Shown here piece after piece: positions 6,350 to 15,618 of a stretch of DNA of 62,196 bases. This DNA is from Virgisporangium ochraceum (GTDB lineage Bacteria > Actinomycetota > Actinomycetes > Mycobacteriales > Micromonosporaceae): contig NZ_BOPH01000060.1 of NCBI RefSeq assembly GCF_016863655.1, positions 1-62,196 of the forward strand. The letters are read 5' to 3'. A program made the position numbers and the translations under genes. Below the pieces are notes generated by a model. The model had not been told where the DNA came from. It ran no database searches and worked only from the letters and a program-made list of their open reading frames with translations. Every line of letters begins with the position of its first letter. Position 1 is the stretch's first letter.

Positions 6350-7753
6350 ATGTCGGGAGAACAGTCACCGCGCACGCTCGCGCAGAAGGTATGGGACGCC
6401 CACCTCGTCCGTCGGGCCGAGGGGGAACCGGACCTGCTCTACATCGACCTGCACCTGTTGCATGAGGTCACCAGCCCACAGGCGTTCGACGGCCTGCGGA
6501 TGGCGAACCGCCCGGTCCGCCGGCCGGAGCTCACGATCGCCACCGAGGACCACAACACACCCACCGACAACCTGCTCACGATCGCCGATCCGATCTCGCG
6601 TACGCAGATCGAGACGCTGCGCAAGAACTGCGCCGACTTCGGGATCCGGCTGCACCCGCTCGGCCACGCGCAGCAGGGGATCGTGCACGTGATGGGCCCC
6701 CAGTTGGGACTCACCCAGCCGGGCATGACGATCGTGTGCGGCGACTCGCACACCGCCACCCACGGCGCCTTCGGCGCCCTCGCCTTCGGCATCGGCACCA
6801 GCGAGGTCGAGCACGTGCTCGCCACGCAGACGCTGCCGCAGGCGACGCCGAAGCAGATGGCCGTCACGGTCACCGGCGAGCTGCCGCCCGGCGTCACGGC
6901 CAAGGACCTGGTGCTGGCGCTCATCGCGAAGGTCGGCACCGGCGGCGGTCGCGGGCACGTGGTCGAGTACCGCGGTCCCGCCATCGAGAAGCTCTCGATG
7001 GAAGGCCGCATGACGATCTCGAACATGAGCATCGAATGGGGCGCCAAGGCCGGGCTCATCGCACCGGACCAGACCACGTTCGACTACCTGAAGGGCCGCG
7101 AGCACGCGCCGAAGGACTGGGACGCCGCGGTCGAGCACTGGAAGAGCCTGCGCACCGACGAGGGCGCGGTCTTCGACACCGAGGTGGTGCTCGACGCGTC
7201 CACGCTGACGCCGTTCGTCACGTGGGGCACCAACCCCGGACAGGGAGCGCCGTTGAGCGCGACCGTTCCCGACCCCGAGTCGTTCACCGACCCGGTGGAC
7301 CGCACCGCCGCCACCAAGGCGCTGGAGTACATGGCCCTCGAGGCGGGCACGCCGCTGCGTGACATCGCGGTCGACGTGGTGTTCCTGGGTTCCTGCACCA
7401 ACGGCCGCATCGAGGATCTGCGCGCGGCCGCCGACGTGCTGCGCGGCCGCAAGGTCGCCGACGGCGTTCGGATGATGGTGGTGCCGGGCTCGGCGGCCGT
7501 CCGCGCGGCGGCCGAGGAGGAGGGCCTGCACGAGGTGTTCACGGCGGCGGGCGCCGAGTGGCGGTTCGCCGGCTGCTCCATGTGCCTGGGCATGAACCCC
7601 GACACGCTCAAGCCCGGCCAGCGCTCGGCGTCCACCTCGAACCGCAACTTCGAGGGGCGTCAGGGGCGCGGTGGACGCACGCACCTGGTGTCGCCGCCGG
7701 TGGCCGCGGCCACGGCCGTCACCGGCCGCCTGTCAGCGCCGGCCGACCTGTAG
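6350..7753 (+). CDS. leuC: 3-isopropylmalate dehydratase, large subunit (467 aa)
   Basis: Isomerises 2-isopropylmalate to 3-isopropylmalate in leucine synthesis, and with LeuD probably also citramalate to methylmalate in the CimA route to isoleucine. Aconitase-type [4Fe-4S] cysteines are present at Cys349 (LGSCTNGRIEDL) and Cys409/Cys412 (GCSMCLGMN). GDSHTATHGAFGALAFGIGTSEVEHV gives the substrate-site block; length is normal. The start is fixed by the -10 box just upstream. leuD follows after 27 nt. Confidence 0.95.
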   Translation: MSGEQSPRTLAQKVWDAHLVRRAEGEPDLLYIDLHLLHEVTSPQAFDGLRMANRPVRRPELTIATEDHNTPTDNLLTIADPISRTQIETLRKNCADFGIRLHPLGHAQQGIVHVMGPQLGLTQPGMTIVCGDSHTATHGAFGALAFGIGTSEVEHVLATQTLPQATPKQMAVTVTGELPPGVTAKDLVLALIAKVGTGGGRGHVVEYRGPAIEKLSMEGRMTISNMSIEWGAKAGLIAPDQTTFDYLKGREHAPKDWDAAVEHWKSLRTDEGAVFDTEVVLDASTLTPFVTWGTNPGQGAPLSATVPDPESFTDPVDRTAATKALEYMALEAGTPLRDIAVDVVFLGSCTNGRIEDLRAAADVLRGRKVADGVRMMVVPGSAAVRAAAEEEGLHEVFTAAGAEWRFAGCSMCLGMNPDTLKPGQRSASTSNRNFEGRQGRGGRTHLVSPPVAAATAVTGRLSAPADL

Positions 7754-7780
7754 ACCCCTTACGCGAGACGGAGATCACCG

Positions 7781-8368
7781 ATGGACAAGTTCACCGTCCA
7801 CACAGGAACGGCTGTGCCGCTAAGGCGGTCCAACGTGGACACCGACCAGATCATCCCGGCGGAGTACCTGAAGCGGGTCACCCGCACGGGGTTCGCCGAC
7901 GGCCTGTTCAACGCCTGGCGCGGCGATCCGGCGTTCGTGCTGAACCAGGAGGCCTACGCCGGGGCCACGATCCTGGTCGCCGGACCGGAGTTCGGCACCG
8001 GCTCGTCGCGGGAGCACGCCGTCTGGGCCCTGCAGGACTGGGGCTTCCGGGCAGTCGTGGCTCCCCGATTCGGGGATATTTTTCGGGGGAACTCCCTCAA
8101 GGGGGGCCTCCTCCCGGTGGAGTTGCCCGCCGACGCCGTCACGGAGCTGTGGGACACCATCGAGGCCGACCCGAAGGTATCGGTAACCGTCGATCTGGAG
8201 AATCGGAAAGTCGTTGTGGGACAACGGTCCTGGGACTTTCCGCTCGACGACTTCAGCCGCTGGCGGCTGCTCGAAGGGCTCGACGACATCGGCCTGACAC
8301 TGCGTCACGAGGCCTCGATCGACGCCTTCGAGACCACCCGGGCGGGCTGGTTTCCGGTCGTTGCCTAG
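7781..8368 (+). CDS. leuD: 3-isopropylmalate dehydratase, small subunit (195 aa)
   Basis: Forms the swivelling domain of the LeuCD heterodimer. Typical blocks are RRSNVDTDQIIPAEYLKRV (about residues 16-34), the substrate loop GTGSSREHAVWAL, and FGDIFRGNSLKGGLLPVEL. Length is usual for the family. A GGAG ribosome-binding site precedes the ATG, and cotranscription with leuC is expected from the 27-nt gap. Confidence 0.95.
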   Translation: MDKFTVHTGTAVPLRRSNVDTDQIIPAEYLKRVTRTGFADGLFNAWRGDPAFVLNQEAYAGATILVAGPEFGTGSSREHAVWALQDWGFRAVVAPRFGDIFRGNSLKGGLLPVELPADAVTELWDTIEADPKVSVTVDLENRKVVVGQRSWDFPLDDFSRWRLLEGLDDIGLTLRHEASIDAFETTRAGWFPVVA

Positions 8369-8433
8369 GCTTTCGGCGGGCCTCGGCGAGAAATTCGTTA
8401 GGACACAAGGATTTCTTTTCCGGTTTATGTTTG

Positions 8434-8439
8434 TATCCT
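8434..8439 (+). promoter_or_regulatory. Predicted hupB -10 element
   Basis: TATCCT lies in the only AT-rich stretch of the 143-bp gap between leuD and hupB, 73 bp before the GTG start. The implied leader of about 66 nt contains the GGAGGAAG ribosome-binding site. Several T-rich hexamers upstream could act as -35. Confidence 0.4.
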
Positions 8440-8511
8440 GCTCACAAGGGCCATACGTTGCGCGAAGGGATGACTCGCGCGAGTCCAGCCACTGTGTATC
8501 GGAGGAAGAAC

Positions 8512-9003
8512 GTGAACAAGGCCGAGCTCGTTGAAGCGCTCGCCGTCAGCCTCGGAGACAAGAAGGCGGCCACCGCCGCTCTTGACGCCGTGCTGAAGGA
8601 GATCCAGAACGCGGTCACCAAGGGCGACCGGGTTGCCATCACCGGCTTCGGTGTCTTCGAGAAGCGGGTCCGCGCGGCCAGAACCGCCCGCAACCCGCGG
8701 ACCGGCGAAGCGGTGAAGGTGAAGAAGACCTCGGTCCCGGCGTTCCGTCCGGGTGCCGGGTTCCGTGAGCTGGTCGCCAGCGGCAAGGTGCCGAAGGTCG
8801 CCGCTGCCAAGAAGACCGCCGCTGCCAAGAAGACCACCGCGACGGCCAGCAAGGCTGCGCCGGCGAAGAAGGCACCGGCCACGAAGGCCGCGGCGACCAA
8901 GACCACGGCCGCCAAGAAGACGACGGCGAAGGCCACTCGCGCGGCTGCGACGCCGGCGAAGCGGACGACGACCGCCAAGGCTGCGCCGCGTAAGCGGGCG
9001 TAG
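8512..9003 (+). CDS. hupB: Histone-like DNA-binding protein HU with Lys/Ala tail (163 aa)
   Basis: Residues 1-92 are a canonical HU domain (MNKAELVEALA; GFGVFEKRVRAARTARNPRTGE with the DNA-arm signature; VPAFRPGAGFRELV). Residues 93-163 are a histone-H1-like tail built of AAKK, TTAKK and KKAPA repeats ending in RKRA, the layout of the mycobacterial and streptomycete HupB/HupS nucleoid proteins. The GTG start at 8512 has GGAGGAAG just upstream. A strong palindrome follows the stop by 11 nt. Confidence 0.95.
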   Translation: MNKAELVEALAVSLGDKKAATAALDAVLKEIQNAVTKGDRVAITGFGVFEKRVRAARTARNPRTGEAVKVKKTSVPAFRPGAGFRELVASGKVPKVAAAKKTAAAKKTTATASKAAPAKKAPATKAAATKTTAAKKTTAKATRAAATPAKRTTTAKAAPRKRA

Positions 9004-9014
9004 TCTCACTGTTT

Positions 9015-9091
9015 GCGCCTCAGGGGGCCACAACTCGCTCCGGGAGTACAGCGTTCAGCTCCTCTCCGCGAGTTGTGGCCCCCTGAGGCGC
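9015..9091. repeat. Large perfect palindrome after hupB
   Basis: Two 24-bp arms (9015-9038 and 9068-9091) are exact reverse complements and flank a 29-nt interior. The left arm starts GCGCCTCAGGGGG and ends CCACAACTCGC. It lacks a T-tract, so termination would be of the long-stem kind common in actinobacteria. GGCCACAACT within it also occurs at the right arm of the 22388-22465 element, linking the two as one repeat family. Confidence 0.75.
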
Positions 9092-9169
9092 GTCGTGGTT
9101 CCTACGCCTATTGCCCGTTCGTCGGGAGTGAACGTGGGGTAATGCGGGTATGCGGAATCGACTTGGGTT

Positions 9170-9735
9170 CCGGGCGTGGTCCTCGCCGTTGAAAGGTACC
9201 GCCCGCGCGCAGGGTGGTGACCGGAGCGCGGTTTCCCAGGAACCTCGCCATTGCCAGGCCTTCCCTTTCGGGAACGACCATGGCGGGGAAAGGGTCGTTC
9301 GGGAATGACACTGTCGCCGGGCCGTGGGAGTTGGCGATATGCGCAATGGCGGCGCGTATCTCGGTGAAGCGGTTCTCGGGCCAGCAGCGGTACGAGATGT
9401 GCACCTCGGCACTCGTGGCCTGTGCGCCCATGAACACGAAGCGGCTCAACGGGCCGTCCGGGGTCCGCAGGTCGGCCAGGAACCGCTCCATCTCCCCGGC
9501 CGTGGTCGGCGGGGCGACGGTTCCCAGAGCGCGGATCCCAGCGGTGCAGCGCATGGATCTCCGTGGGCCGGACACCGTCGAACCGGCCGTCGAACAGGCC
9601 GTCGGCGAGCATCGCCGCCGCGCCGGACAGCGTCTCCTCGGCCCGCACCGGCGACCTCGGGATGGCGGTCGAGGTCCCGCCGGAACGCGATCAGGTCGGG
9701 GTCGAGCCGCGCCGCTTCCCGGTCCACCGAACGCT
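9170..9735 (-). pseudogene. Degraded M20-family amidohydrolase
   Basis: On the minus strand the N-terminal motif LDPDLIAFRRDLDRHPE (about 9727-9653) is followed, in another frame, by RAEETLSGAAAMLADGLFDG, then, in a third frame, by FVFMGAQATSAEVHISYRCW and IANSHGPATVSFPNDPFPA. The last recognisable piece is AVPFNGED near 9176-9200. These are pieces of a peptidase-M20/hippurate-hydrolase-like amidohydrolase in the right order, but at least two frameshifts and a deletion of most of the metal-binding domain separate them. No intact reading frame remains. This explains the otherwise gene-free 840 bp between hupB and mutT1. Confidence 0.7.
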
Positions 9736-9843
9736 GGAAGCAGCGTGTCGCGCGGGGACGGCGGAGAACCTCGGGAGGCCACCCGTTCCGCCCTGAGGCC
9801 AGCGGTACCCCCGACCCCGGCGGCCCCGCACCGACGGGAGGGG

Positions 9844-10722
9844 TCAGATGGCCGGGGTCCGGACGTCGAGGTGGTCGGCGGAGGCGACCTCGCCGGCCTC
9901 CGTGAAGCTCAGCACCCACGCGGTGCCCTTGGGGGTCTGCGGCTCGCCGCCCGGGCGGATGCCGGCGATCAGGGGCCGGATCAGCCCGCCCTGGCTGCAC
10001 ACGACCGACGACGGCGTGGCCTGGGCGAGCTCCTGCAGCGCGTGCAGGGCCTCGTCGGGGTCACCGTCCTCGGCGAAGCGGCCGTCGACCTCCAGACGCT
10101 GCCCCAGCAGGTCGGCCACGGGCGTCACGGTGTCGCGGCAGCGCACCGCGGGCGCGCTGATCACGCGGTCGGGGGCGAACAACGCCAGCAACGGCGCCGC
10201 GTTCTCCGCGTCGCGGCGGCCGTTGGTGTCCAGGGGACGCTCGTCGTCGTTGCCCTGCCAGCCGGCGCGGCGACCCGCGTGCGCGTGCCGCACCAGCACC
10301 ACCACGCCCGTCACCGGGGGGAGCGCCGTGAACGCGGCCACCACGCCGCGGTCGTGCGCGTAGGTCAACAGGTCGCGGGCGGTCGGCAGCGGCACCCACC
10401 GGCGCACGTCGACCTCGTGGTCGGGCTTGTGACCGTCGTCGGCCAGGCACCGCATCGACCAGTACTCGACCTGCTTCTCCACCCCCGGCTCACCGGTGAG
10501 GTAGTTGACGGTGCGCAGCCTGGCCTGCGGCACGCCGCGGACCCCGGACTCCTCGTGCACCTCCCGCACCGCCGCCGCGAGGCGGTGCTCACCCGGGTCG
10601 AGCTTGCCCTTGGGCAGGCTCCAGTCGTCGTACCGGGGCCGGTGGACCAGCAGGATCTCGGCGTCACCCTCCGCGCGCCACCGGTACACCACACCCCCGG
10701 CGGCGAGGACGATCTGGTTCAC
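9844..10722 (-). CDS. mutT1: MutT1-like Nudix hydrolase fused to a histidine phosphatase domain (292 aa)
   Basis: The N-terminal Nudix domain carries a complete Nudix box (GKLDPGEHRLAAAVREVHEESG, about residues 39-60). The C-terminal half is a histidine-phosphatase domain starting LVRHAHAG (RHG-type motif, about residue 156). This two-domain layout is that of mycobacterial MutT1, which sanitises 8-oxo-dGTP and hydrolyses diadenosine polyphosphates. The start is the GTG at 10722, whose last bases form the stop of the upstream CYTH/CHAD gene (GTGA overlap), implying translational coupling. Confidence 0.9.
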   Translation of the reverse strand: MNQIVLAAGGVVYRWRAEGDAEILLVHRPRYDDWSLPKGKLDPGEHRLAAAVREVHEESGVRGVPQARLRTVNYLTGEPGVEKQVEYWSMRCLADDGHKPDHEVDVRRWVPLPTARDLLTYAHDRGVVAAFTALPPVTGVVVLVRHAHAGRRAGWQGNDDERPLDTNGRRDAENAAPLLALFAPDRVISAPAVRCRDTVTPVADLLGQRLEVDGRFAEDGDPDEALHALQELAQATPSSVVCSQGGLIRPLIAGIRPGGEPQTPKGTAWVLSFTEAGEVASADHLDVRTPAI

Positions 10723-12260
10723 GAGCGCAGCCACTCCGTATGTTCGGGCGTGTTTGCGGCTGCCCACGCGGCGGGGAAGCGTTCGCGCGCGCGGCGCACC
10801 GCGGTGCGTTCCCGCTCGACCAGCCGGCCGGCGGCCACCGCGAGGGCGTGATCGTCCACATCGGACCGGGCGATCGCCAGCCAGGTGTCGGCCGCGATCG
10901 CCGCGTCCTGGTGCTCCCCGAGCAGCTCCTGCACCTCCGTCAGCGACTCGCCCAGCGCGGCGGCGGGCCCACCGACCAGCTTGGCGACGGACTCGACGGC
11001 GTACCGGGCCCGCTTCGCCCGGATCCGCACCGAGTGCCAGTCGTCGTCGAGGCCGAGAACGTCGAGGTCGCCGGCGCCGACCCGGCCGCGGCCGGTGGTG
11101 CTCAACTGCCGCCACGGCTTCGCCACCATGCGGGTCAGCGCGACGTCGGCCCGTTCCTCCGCCGTCGGGCCCAGCTGCGGCTCCCGGGCGGCCTGCACCA
11201 GCACGTCGAGCAGCGTCGCGTACCGCTCGGAGTTGATGACGTTCTCCAGCGTCTGCAACGCGTCCTCGTGCCGGGCCGCGAGGTCGGCGTCGAAGCGGGC
11301 GACGGCGGCCGGGTCGAGCGGCGCCACCGGGTCGATGCCGGCGGTGCGCTGCAGGCGCTCGCGCAGCACCTCGGCGTCGCGGGCGGTACCCAGCGCCTCG
11401 GCCAGCCAACTGGCACCGGCCCGCAGGTTGTCGACCCACTGCGGGTCCAACAGGGGCTTGAACGTCCGCAGGTCGCTGCGCAGCCGGCGGCAGCCGACGC
11501 GCATCTGGTGGACGGGCGTGTCGCCATCGGGCATCGGCGACCGCAGCCGCAGGTACGGATCGGACTGGAAGATCTTCTCGATGTGCTTGCGCAACGCGAC
11601 GACCACGACGTCGCCGGCGGTCGGGCTGTCCCTGGGCAGGGTTCCCGGCGGGACGAGGTCGGGCGGCGCGGCGGCCCGCTCGCCCATCGCGCGGGCGTGC
11701 TTGGGCAGGAACGCGCCGCGCGTCGCGCCGGCACCGACCAGGATCGCCTCGACCTTGTCGAGCAGCTTCGTGCGGCCGGCCTTGCGCTCCACCTCGACCT
11801 CGCGGAACGCTCCGGTGACCTCGTCGCCGTCGAGCACGCTCACCGTGTCGTCGGCGACCTCGGCGAGCACCTCGCCGTCCCGGTCCCGCAGCTCGTACGC
11901 CCGACGCTGCGTGCGGATCGTGACGGCCGGAACCAACGGCGCGCCCCGGTGGTACGCGGTCAGCAGCGCCACCAGGTCCTCGGGCATCGTGCGCGAGCCG
12001 TCACGGGTGATCTCGTCACGCGACTCGGCGGCGCCCGACGTCGGCAGCTTCACCGTCCACGGCGGCTTTCCCTTCTCGCCGCTGCGGTAGCGGATCGAGA
12101 TCCCGGCGCGGGCCAGCCGGGCGGTGTCGGTGTCGTAGTAGGTCGCGCGGAGGGTCTTCGCCGGTAAGGGGACGACCTTGCCGCCCTTCGGCAGCGCATC
12201 CGTCAACGACGGAAGGTGGAACTCCGGGTCGACCTCGTACTTGCGTTCCTCTTCGAGCAT
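10719..12260 (-). CDS. CYTH and CHAD domain protein (513 aa)
   Basis: An N-terminal CYTH triphosphate-tunnel domain (residues 1-about 195) opens with LEEERKYEVD, the EXEXK signature, and has the usual charged strands (TYYDTDTARLARAGISIRYRS, REVEVERKAG). A C-terminal CHAD domain (about 215-513) holds conserved histidines in HQMRVGCRRLRSDLRTF and in VRIRAKRARYAVES-type helices. CHAD domains bind polyphosphate and CYTH domains hydrolyse triphosphate chains, which suits its place beside ppk. It overlaps ppk by one base (TGATG) and mutT1 by four. Confidence 0.9.
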   Translation of the reverse strand: MLEEERKYEVDPEFHLPSLTDALPKGGKVVPLPAKTLRATYYDTDTARLARAGISIRYRSGEKGKPPWTVKLPTSGAAESRDEITRDGSRTMPEDLVALLTAYHRGAPLVPAVTIRTQRRAYELRDRDGEVLAEVADDTVSVLDGDEVTGAFREVEVERKAGRTKLLDKVEAILVGAGATRGAFLPKHARAMGERAAAPPDLVPPGTLPRDSPTAGDVVVVALRKHIEKIFQSDPYLRLRSPMPDGDTPVHQMRVGCRRLRSDLRTFKPLLDPQWVDNLRAGASWLAEALGTARDAEVLRERLQRTAGIDPVAPLDPAAVARFDADLAARHEDALQTLENVINSERYATLLDVLVQAAREPQLGPTAEERADVALTRMVAKPWRQLSTTGRGRVGAGDLDVLGLDDDWHSVRIRAKRARYAVESVAKLVGGPAAALGESLTEVQELLGEHQDAAIAADTWLAIARSDVDDHALAVAAGRLVERERTAVRRARERFPAAWAAANTPEHTEWLRS

Positions 12261-14599
12261 CAGTCACCCCTGCCGACGATCCGACGGATCAACGCCTCCT
12301 GCGGGTTGCGCAGCGGGCCGCCGTCGGCGTCGGCCACGCGCCGCCGCCACTCACCGTCGGCCCCGAGTTCGAATGCACTCGTATCCTCGCTCATGCACAG
12401 CTGGAGGAACGAGTGCAGGTGCTGCCGGGCGTCGCGGTCGGTGACCCGCACCAGCGCCTCGACCCGGCGGTCGAGGTTGCGGTGCATCAGGTCGGCAGAG
12501 CCGATCCACCACTCGGTGCCGTCGTCGTCGAGCTCGCCGGCGCCGAACCGGAACACGCGCGAGTGCTCCAGGAACCGGCCGAGGATCGAGCGCACGCGGA
12601 TGTTCTCCGACAACCCCTCCACCTGCGGCTTCAACGTGCAGATGCCGCGCACCACCAGGTCGATCCGCACCCCGGCCTGGCTGGCGCGGTACAGCGCGTC
12701 GATGACGTCCTCGTCGACGAGCGCGTTGGTCTTGACCTGTACGAGCGCCGGTTCACCGTTGCGGGCCTTCTTGACCTCGCGTTCGATGCGTTCGACGATG
12801 CCGCTGCGCACCCCGTGCGGCGCGACGAGCAGCCGCCGGAACGCCGTCTGCCGGCTGTACCCGGTGAGCACGTTGAACAGGTCGGTGAGGTCGGCGCCCA
12901 CCTCGGTGTCGGCGGTCAGCAACCCGAAGTCCTCGTACATGCGGGCGGTCTTCGGGTGGTAGTTGCCGGTGCCGACGTGGCAGTAACGGCGGATCTGGTT
13001 GCCCTCCTGCCGCACCACCAGCGCCGTCTTGCAGTGCGTCTTGAGACCCACCAGCCCGTAGACCACGTGGCAGCCGGCCCGCTCCAGCATGCGCGCCCAG
13101 CCGATGTTGGCCTGCTCGTCGAAGCGGGCCTTCAGCTCGACCAGCACCACGACCTGCTTGCCCGCGCTCGCGGCGTCGATCAGCGCGTCGACGATCGGTG
13201 AGTCGCCGCTCGTGCGGTACAGCGTCTGCTTGATGGCGAGCACGTTCGGGTCGGCCGCGGCCTGCTCGATGAAGCGCTGCACGCTCGTGTTGAACGAGTG
13301 GTAGGGGTGGTGCACCAGGATGTCGTTGTCGCGCAGGCGCGCGAAGACGCTGCGCGGGGTCTCGCCCTCGGCGAACGACGGGTGGGTGGCCGGCACGAAC
13401 GGCTTGTCCTTCAGGTCGGGCCGGTCGACCTCCTCGAACACCTGCCACAACGCGCTCAGCGCGAGCAGGCCCGGTACCCGGATCACGTCGTGCATGTCGA
13501 CGTCGAGCTCGCCGACGAGCACGTCGAGCACGTGGTCGGAGATCGACGCCGCGACCTCCAGCCGCACCGGCGGGCCGAACCTGCGCCGGGCCAGCTCGCG
13601 TTCGAGCGCCTGCAGGAGGTCCTCGTCGCGGTCCTCGTCGAGCTCGACCTCGGCGTTGCGGGTGACCCGGAAGACGTGGTGCTCCACCACCTGCATGCCG
13701 GAGAACAGCGACCCGAGGTGCGCGGCGATCAGCTCCTCGACCGGCAGGAAACGGAACACCCGCGCCGGGTCGTCGGCCACCCGCACGAAACGCGGAACGT
13801 TGTTGGGCACCTTCACGCGGGCGAACAGCTCCGGCCCGCCGTCGGGGTCACGCACCACCACCGCGAGGTTGAGCGACAGCCCCGAGATGTACGGGAACGG
13901 ATGTGCCGGGTCGACGGCGAGCGGGGTGAGAACCGGAAAGATCTTGTCCTGGAAGTACCTGCGCAGCGTGGTGCGCTCGGCGGTGTCGAGGTCGCGCCAC
14001 CGCACGAACTCGACGTTCTCGTCGCTCAGCGCGGGGCCCACGTCGTCGGTGAAGCACTGGGCGTGCTGCGCCATCAGCGTCGACGCCTGCGCCGCGATGC
14101 GCTCGAGCTGCTCGCGGGGGAGCAGGCCGTCGGTGCCCCGGACGGGTAGACCCATCTGCATGCGTCGCTTGAGGCCGGCGACGCGCACCATGTAGAACTC
14201 GTCGAGGTTGCCGGCGAAGATCGCGAGAAACTTCACCCGTTCGAGCAGCGGCGTGCGCGGGTCCTCGGCGAGCGTCAGCACCCGCGCGTTGAAGTCGAGC
14301 CACGACAGCTCCCGGTTCAGGTACCGGCCGGCGGGCAGGTCGGGCAGGTCAGGCAGGTTCGGCGCCGCGTCGGGGTCGCCGCGCGCCGGATCGGGCGCGG
14401 TGGTCACGGGCGCCGCCGCCGGTGCCGGTTCGTCGGCGGCCGCCGTGCCGCGGTGGGCGTTGGTCGACGCGTGTGGACGGGAACCGGACGCCGGGACGAC
14501 CCGCCCGCGGCGCCGCGCGCCGGACTTGGACCGACCGTTCCCCGAACCCCCGGCCTCGTTGCTGTTCCGGTCCTCGGGGTGAAGGGTGTTCGCGTCCAC
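12260..14599 (-). CDS. ppk: Polyphosphate kinase 1 (about 779 aa)
   Basis: Transfers the gamma-phosphate of ATP to polyphosphate. After a disordered, charge- and Pro-rich N-terminus of about 90 residues come the PPK1 N domain (RYLNRELSWLDFNARVL; FLAIFAGNLDEFYMVRVAG), the head domain, and the catalytic C1/C2 domains with HHPYHSFNTSVQRFI and the histidine loop RRYCHVGTGNYHPKTARMYEDF. The start is uncertain: GTG at 14599 is chosen because a small gene ends at 14653, and no clear ribosome-binding site distinguishes it from nearby starts. Confidence 0.9.
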   Translation of the reverse strand: MDANTLHPEDRNSNEAGGSGNGRSKSGARRRGRVVPASGSRPHASTNAHRGTAAADEPAPAAAPVTTAPDPARGDPDAAPNLPDLPDLPAGRYLNRELSWLDFNARVLTLAEDPRTPLLERVKFLAIFAGNLDEFYMVRVAGLKRRMQMGLPVRGTDGLLPREQLERIAAQASTLMAQHAQCFTDDVGPALSDENVEFVRWRDLDTAERTTLRRYFQDKIFPVLTPLAVDPAHPFPYISGLSLNLAVVVRDPDGGPELFARVKVPNNVPRFVRVADDPARVFRFLPVEELIAAHLGSLFSGMQVVEHHVFRVTRNAEVELDEDRDEDLLQALERELARRRFGPPVRLEVAASISDHVLDVLVGELDVDMHDVIRVPGLLALSALWQVFEEVDRPDLKDKPFVPATHPSFAEGETPRSVFARLRDNDILVHHPYHSFNTSVQRFIEQAAADPNVLAIKQTLYRTSGDSPIVDALIDAASAGKQVVVLVELKARFDEQANIGWARMLERAGCHVVYGLVGLKTHCKTALVVRQEGNQIRRYCHVGTGNYHPKTARMYEDFGLLTADTEVGADLTDLFNVLTGYSRQTAFRRLLVAPHGVRSGIVERIEREVKKARNGEPALVQVKTNALVDEDVIDALYRASQAGVRIDLVVRGICTLKPQVEGLSENIRVRSILGRFLEHSRVFRFGAGELDDDGTEWWIGSADLMHRNLDRRVEALVRVTDRDARQHLHSFLQLCMSEDTSAFELGADGEWRRRVADADGGPLRNPQEALIRRIVGRGD

Positions 14600-14652
14600 A
14601 GGATCATCATGACCGGTCGGGGCCTTGAACGACACGGATCCGATCAGCGGGA

Positions 14653-14850
14653 TCAGTGCATCGTGACGAGAGCAACGCGTGCGACGGTGCCGTCGGGCGC
14701 CGGTTCCAGCCGGACCCGCTGGCCGACGCGGAGCAGGCGCAGCCCCGAGGCGGCGAACGCCGTGGCGGGGAAGTCGAGCCGCTTGCCGTCGTCGAGGAGC
14801 ACCGCGCCCGCACCGGTACCCGGGTCGAACTCGCTCACCGTCCCCTGCAT
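14653..14850 (-). CDS. Small cold-shock-like protein upstream of ppk (65 aa)
   Basis: A 65-residue protein beginning MQGTVSEFDPGTGAGAVLLDDG that resembles a cold-shock OB fold: a GTV start, Gly-rich first strands, FPATAFAASGLRLLRVGQRVRLE near the middle and end. The aromatic RNP1/RNP2 residues of true CspA are mostly missing. A gene of this type often sits immediately upstream of ppk in related actinobacteria, so a role in that transcript is plausible but unproven. The start is ATG at 14850. Confidence 0.65.
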   Translation of the reverse strand: MQGTVSEFDPGTGAGAVLLDDGKRLDFPATAFAASGLRLLRVGQRVRLEPAPDGTVARVALVTMH

Positions 14851-14859
14851 GCGCCAACC

Positions 14860-15486
14860 CTAGCGGTGCGGGACGGCGACGTCGGCGCGCAGGACCGCCC
14901 GGGTGTGCGGGCCGGCGCCCAGTGCGACCGCGACCGCGAGGTCGGCGGCCGTGTCGACATCGTGGCGCAGCGACGGCCAGTCGCCCTCCAGCCGGCGGGC
15001 GCCGCCGTGGCCGTGTGCCGCCGCCGAACCCGGGCCGAAGCGGGGGATGAGGCGTTCACCCGCGGCGGCGGCCAGCAGCACCGTGCCGGTGCCGGCCGCG
15101 TCGGGCACGTACCCGCCACCCGCGGCGGTCGCCAGGGCGCGCAGGGCCGCGCTCAGGTGGTCACCCCGCAGGGCGGGAAGATCGGCCGGAAGCGCCGCGA
15201 TGCGACCGACCACGGTGGACGCGGCGTGCGCGAGCGCGGCGTTGAGCCCGCCGAGCGCCGGCTCGGGCACGGCGCGGGCGCCGAGCGCGGTGACCGCGGC
15301 CGTGACCGTCGGGTCGGCGGTGACCACGACCACCCCGCCGACGCCGACCGTGGCCAGCGCGGCCGCGACGGTGTCCTGCGCCATCGCCAGAACGAGCGAC
15401 TCGTGCCGCTCGGCACCCACCGCGCCACGCAGCCGGGTCTTGGCGGCGGCCAACCGCTTCACCGGGACGAGCACGGACCACTCCAC
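14860..15486 (-). CDS. cofC: 2-phospholactate/phosphoenolpyruvate guanylyltransferase (208 aa)
   Basis: Makes the activated phosphoenolpyruvyl or 2-phospholactyl guanosine diphosphate used in coenzyme F420 synthesis (CofC/FbiD). The NTP-transferase fold starts with WSVLVPVKRLAAAKTRL, the nucleotide-binding signature. The substrate block is RIAALPADLPALRGDHL, and GPGSAAAHGHGGARRL lies near the C-terminus. In mycobacteria the homologue (fbiD) sits at the same place next to gpsA. It is divergent from plsC and ends nine bases before the small cold-shock-like gene. Confidence 0.88.
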   Translation of the reverse strand: MEWSVLVPVKRLAAAKTRLRGAVGAERHESLVLAMAQDTVAAALATVGVGGVVVVTADPTVTAAVTALGARAVPEPALGGLNAALAHAASTVVGRIAALPADLPALRGDHLSAALRALATAAGGGYVPDAAGTGTVLLAAAAGERLIPRFGPGSAAAHGHGGARRLEGDWPSLRHDVDTAADLAVAVALGAGPHTRAVLRADVAVPHR

Positions 15487-15618
15487 CCGCCGATAGTGCC
15501 CTACCAGTCACCGTCGCTGTCCCTCGCGGTGACCAGCGCCACGCCGGTAGGGTGTGGCCGGCGGAGTGGCTGGCCGGAGGGCCGAAACCGGGTGGGGCTC
15601 CGCGTGGAGGAGGCACAC

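Noticed and set aside
9055..9648. Minus-strand frame as an intact gene between hupB and mutT1
   Set aside because: Only part of it matches amidohydrolase, the rest of the match continues in other frames; it is better read as a pseudogene.
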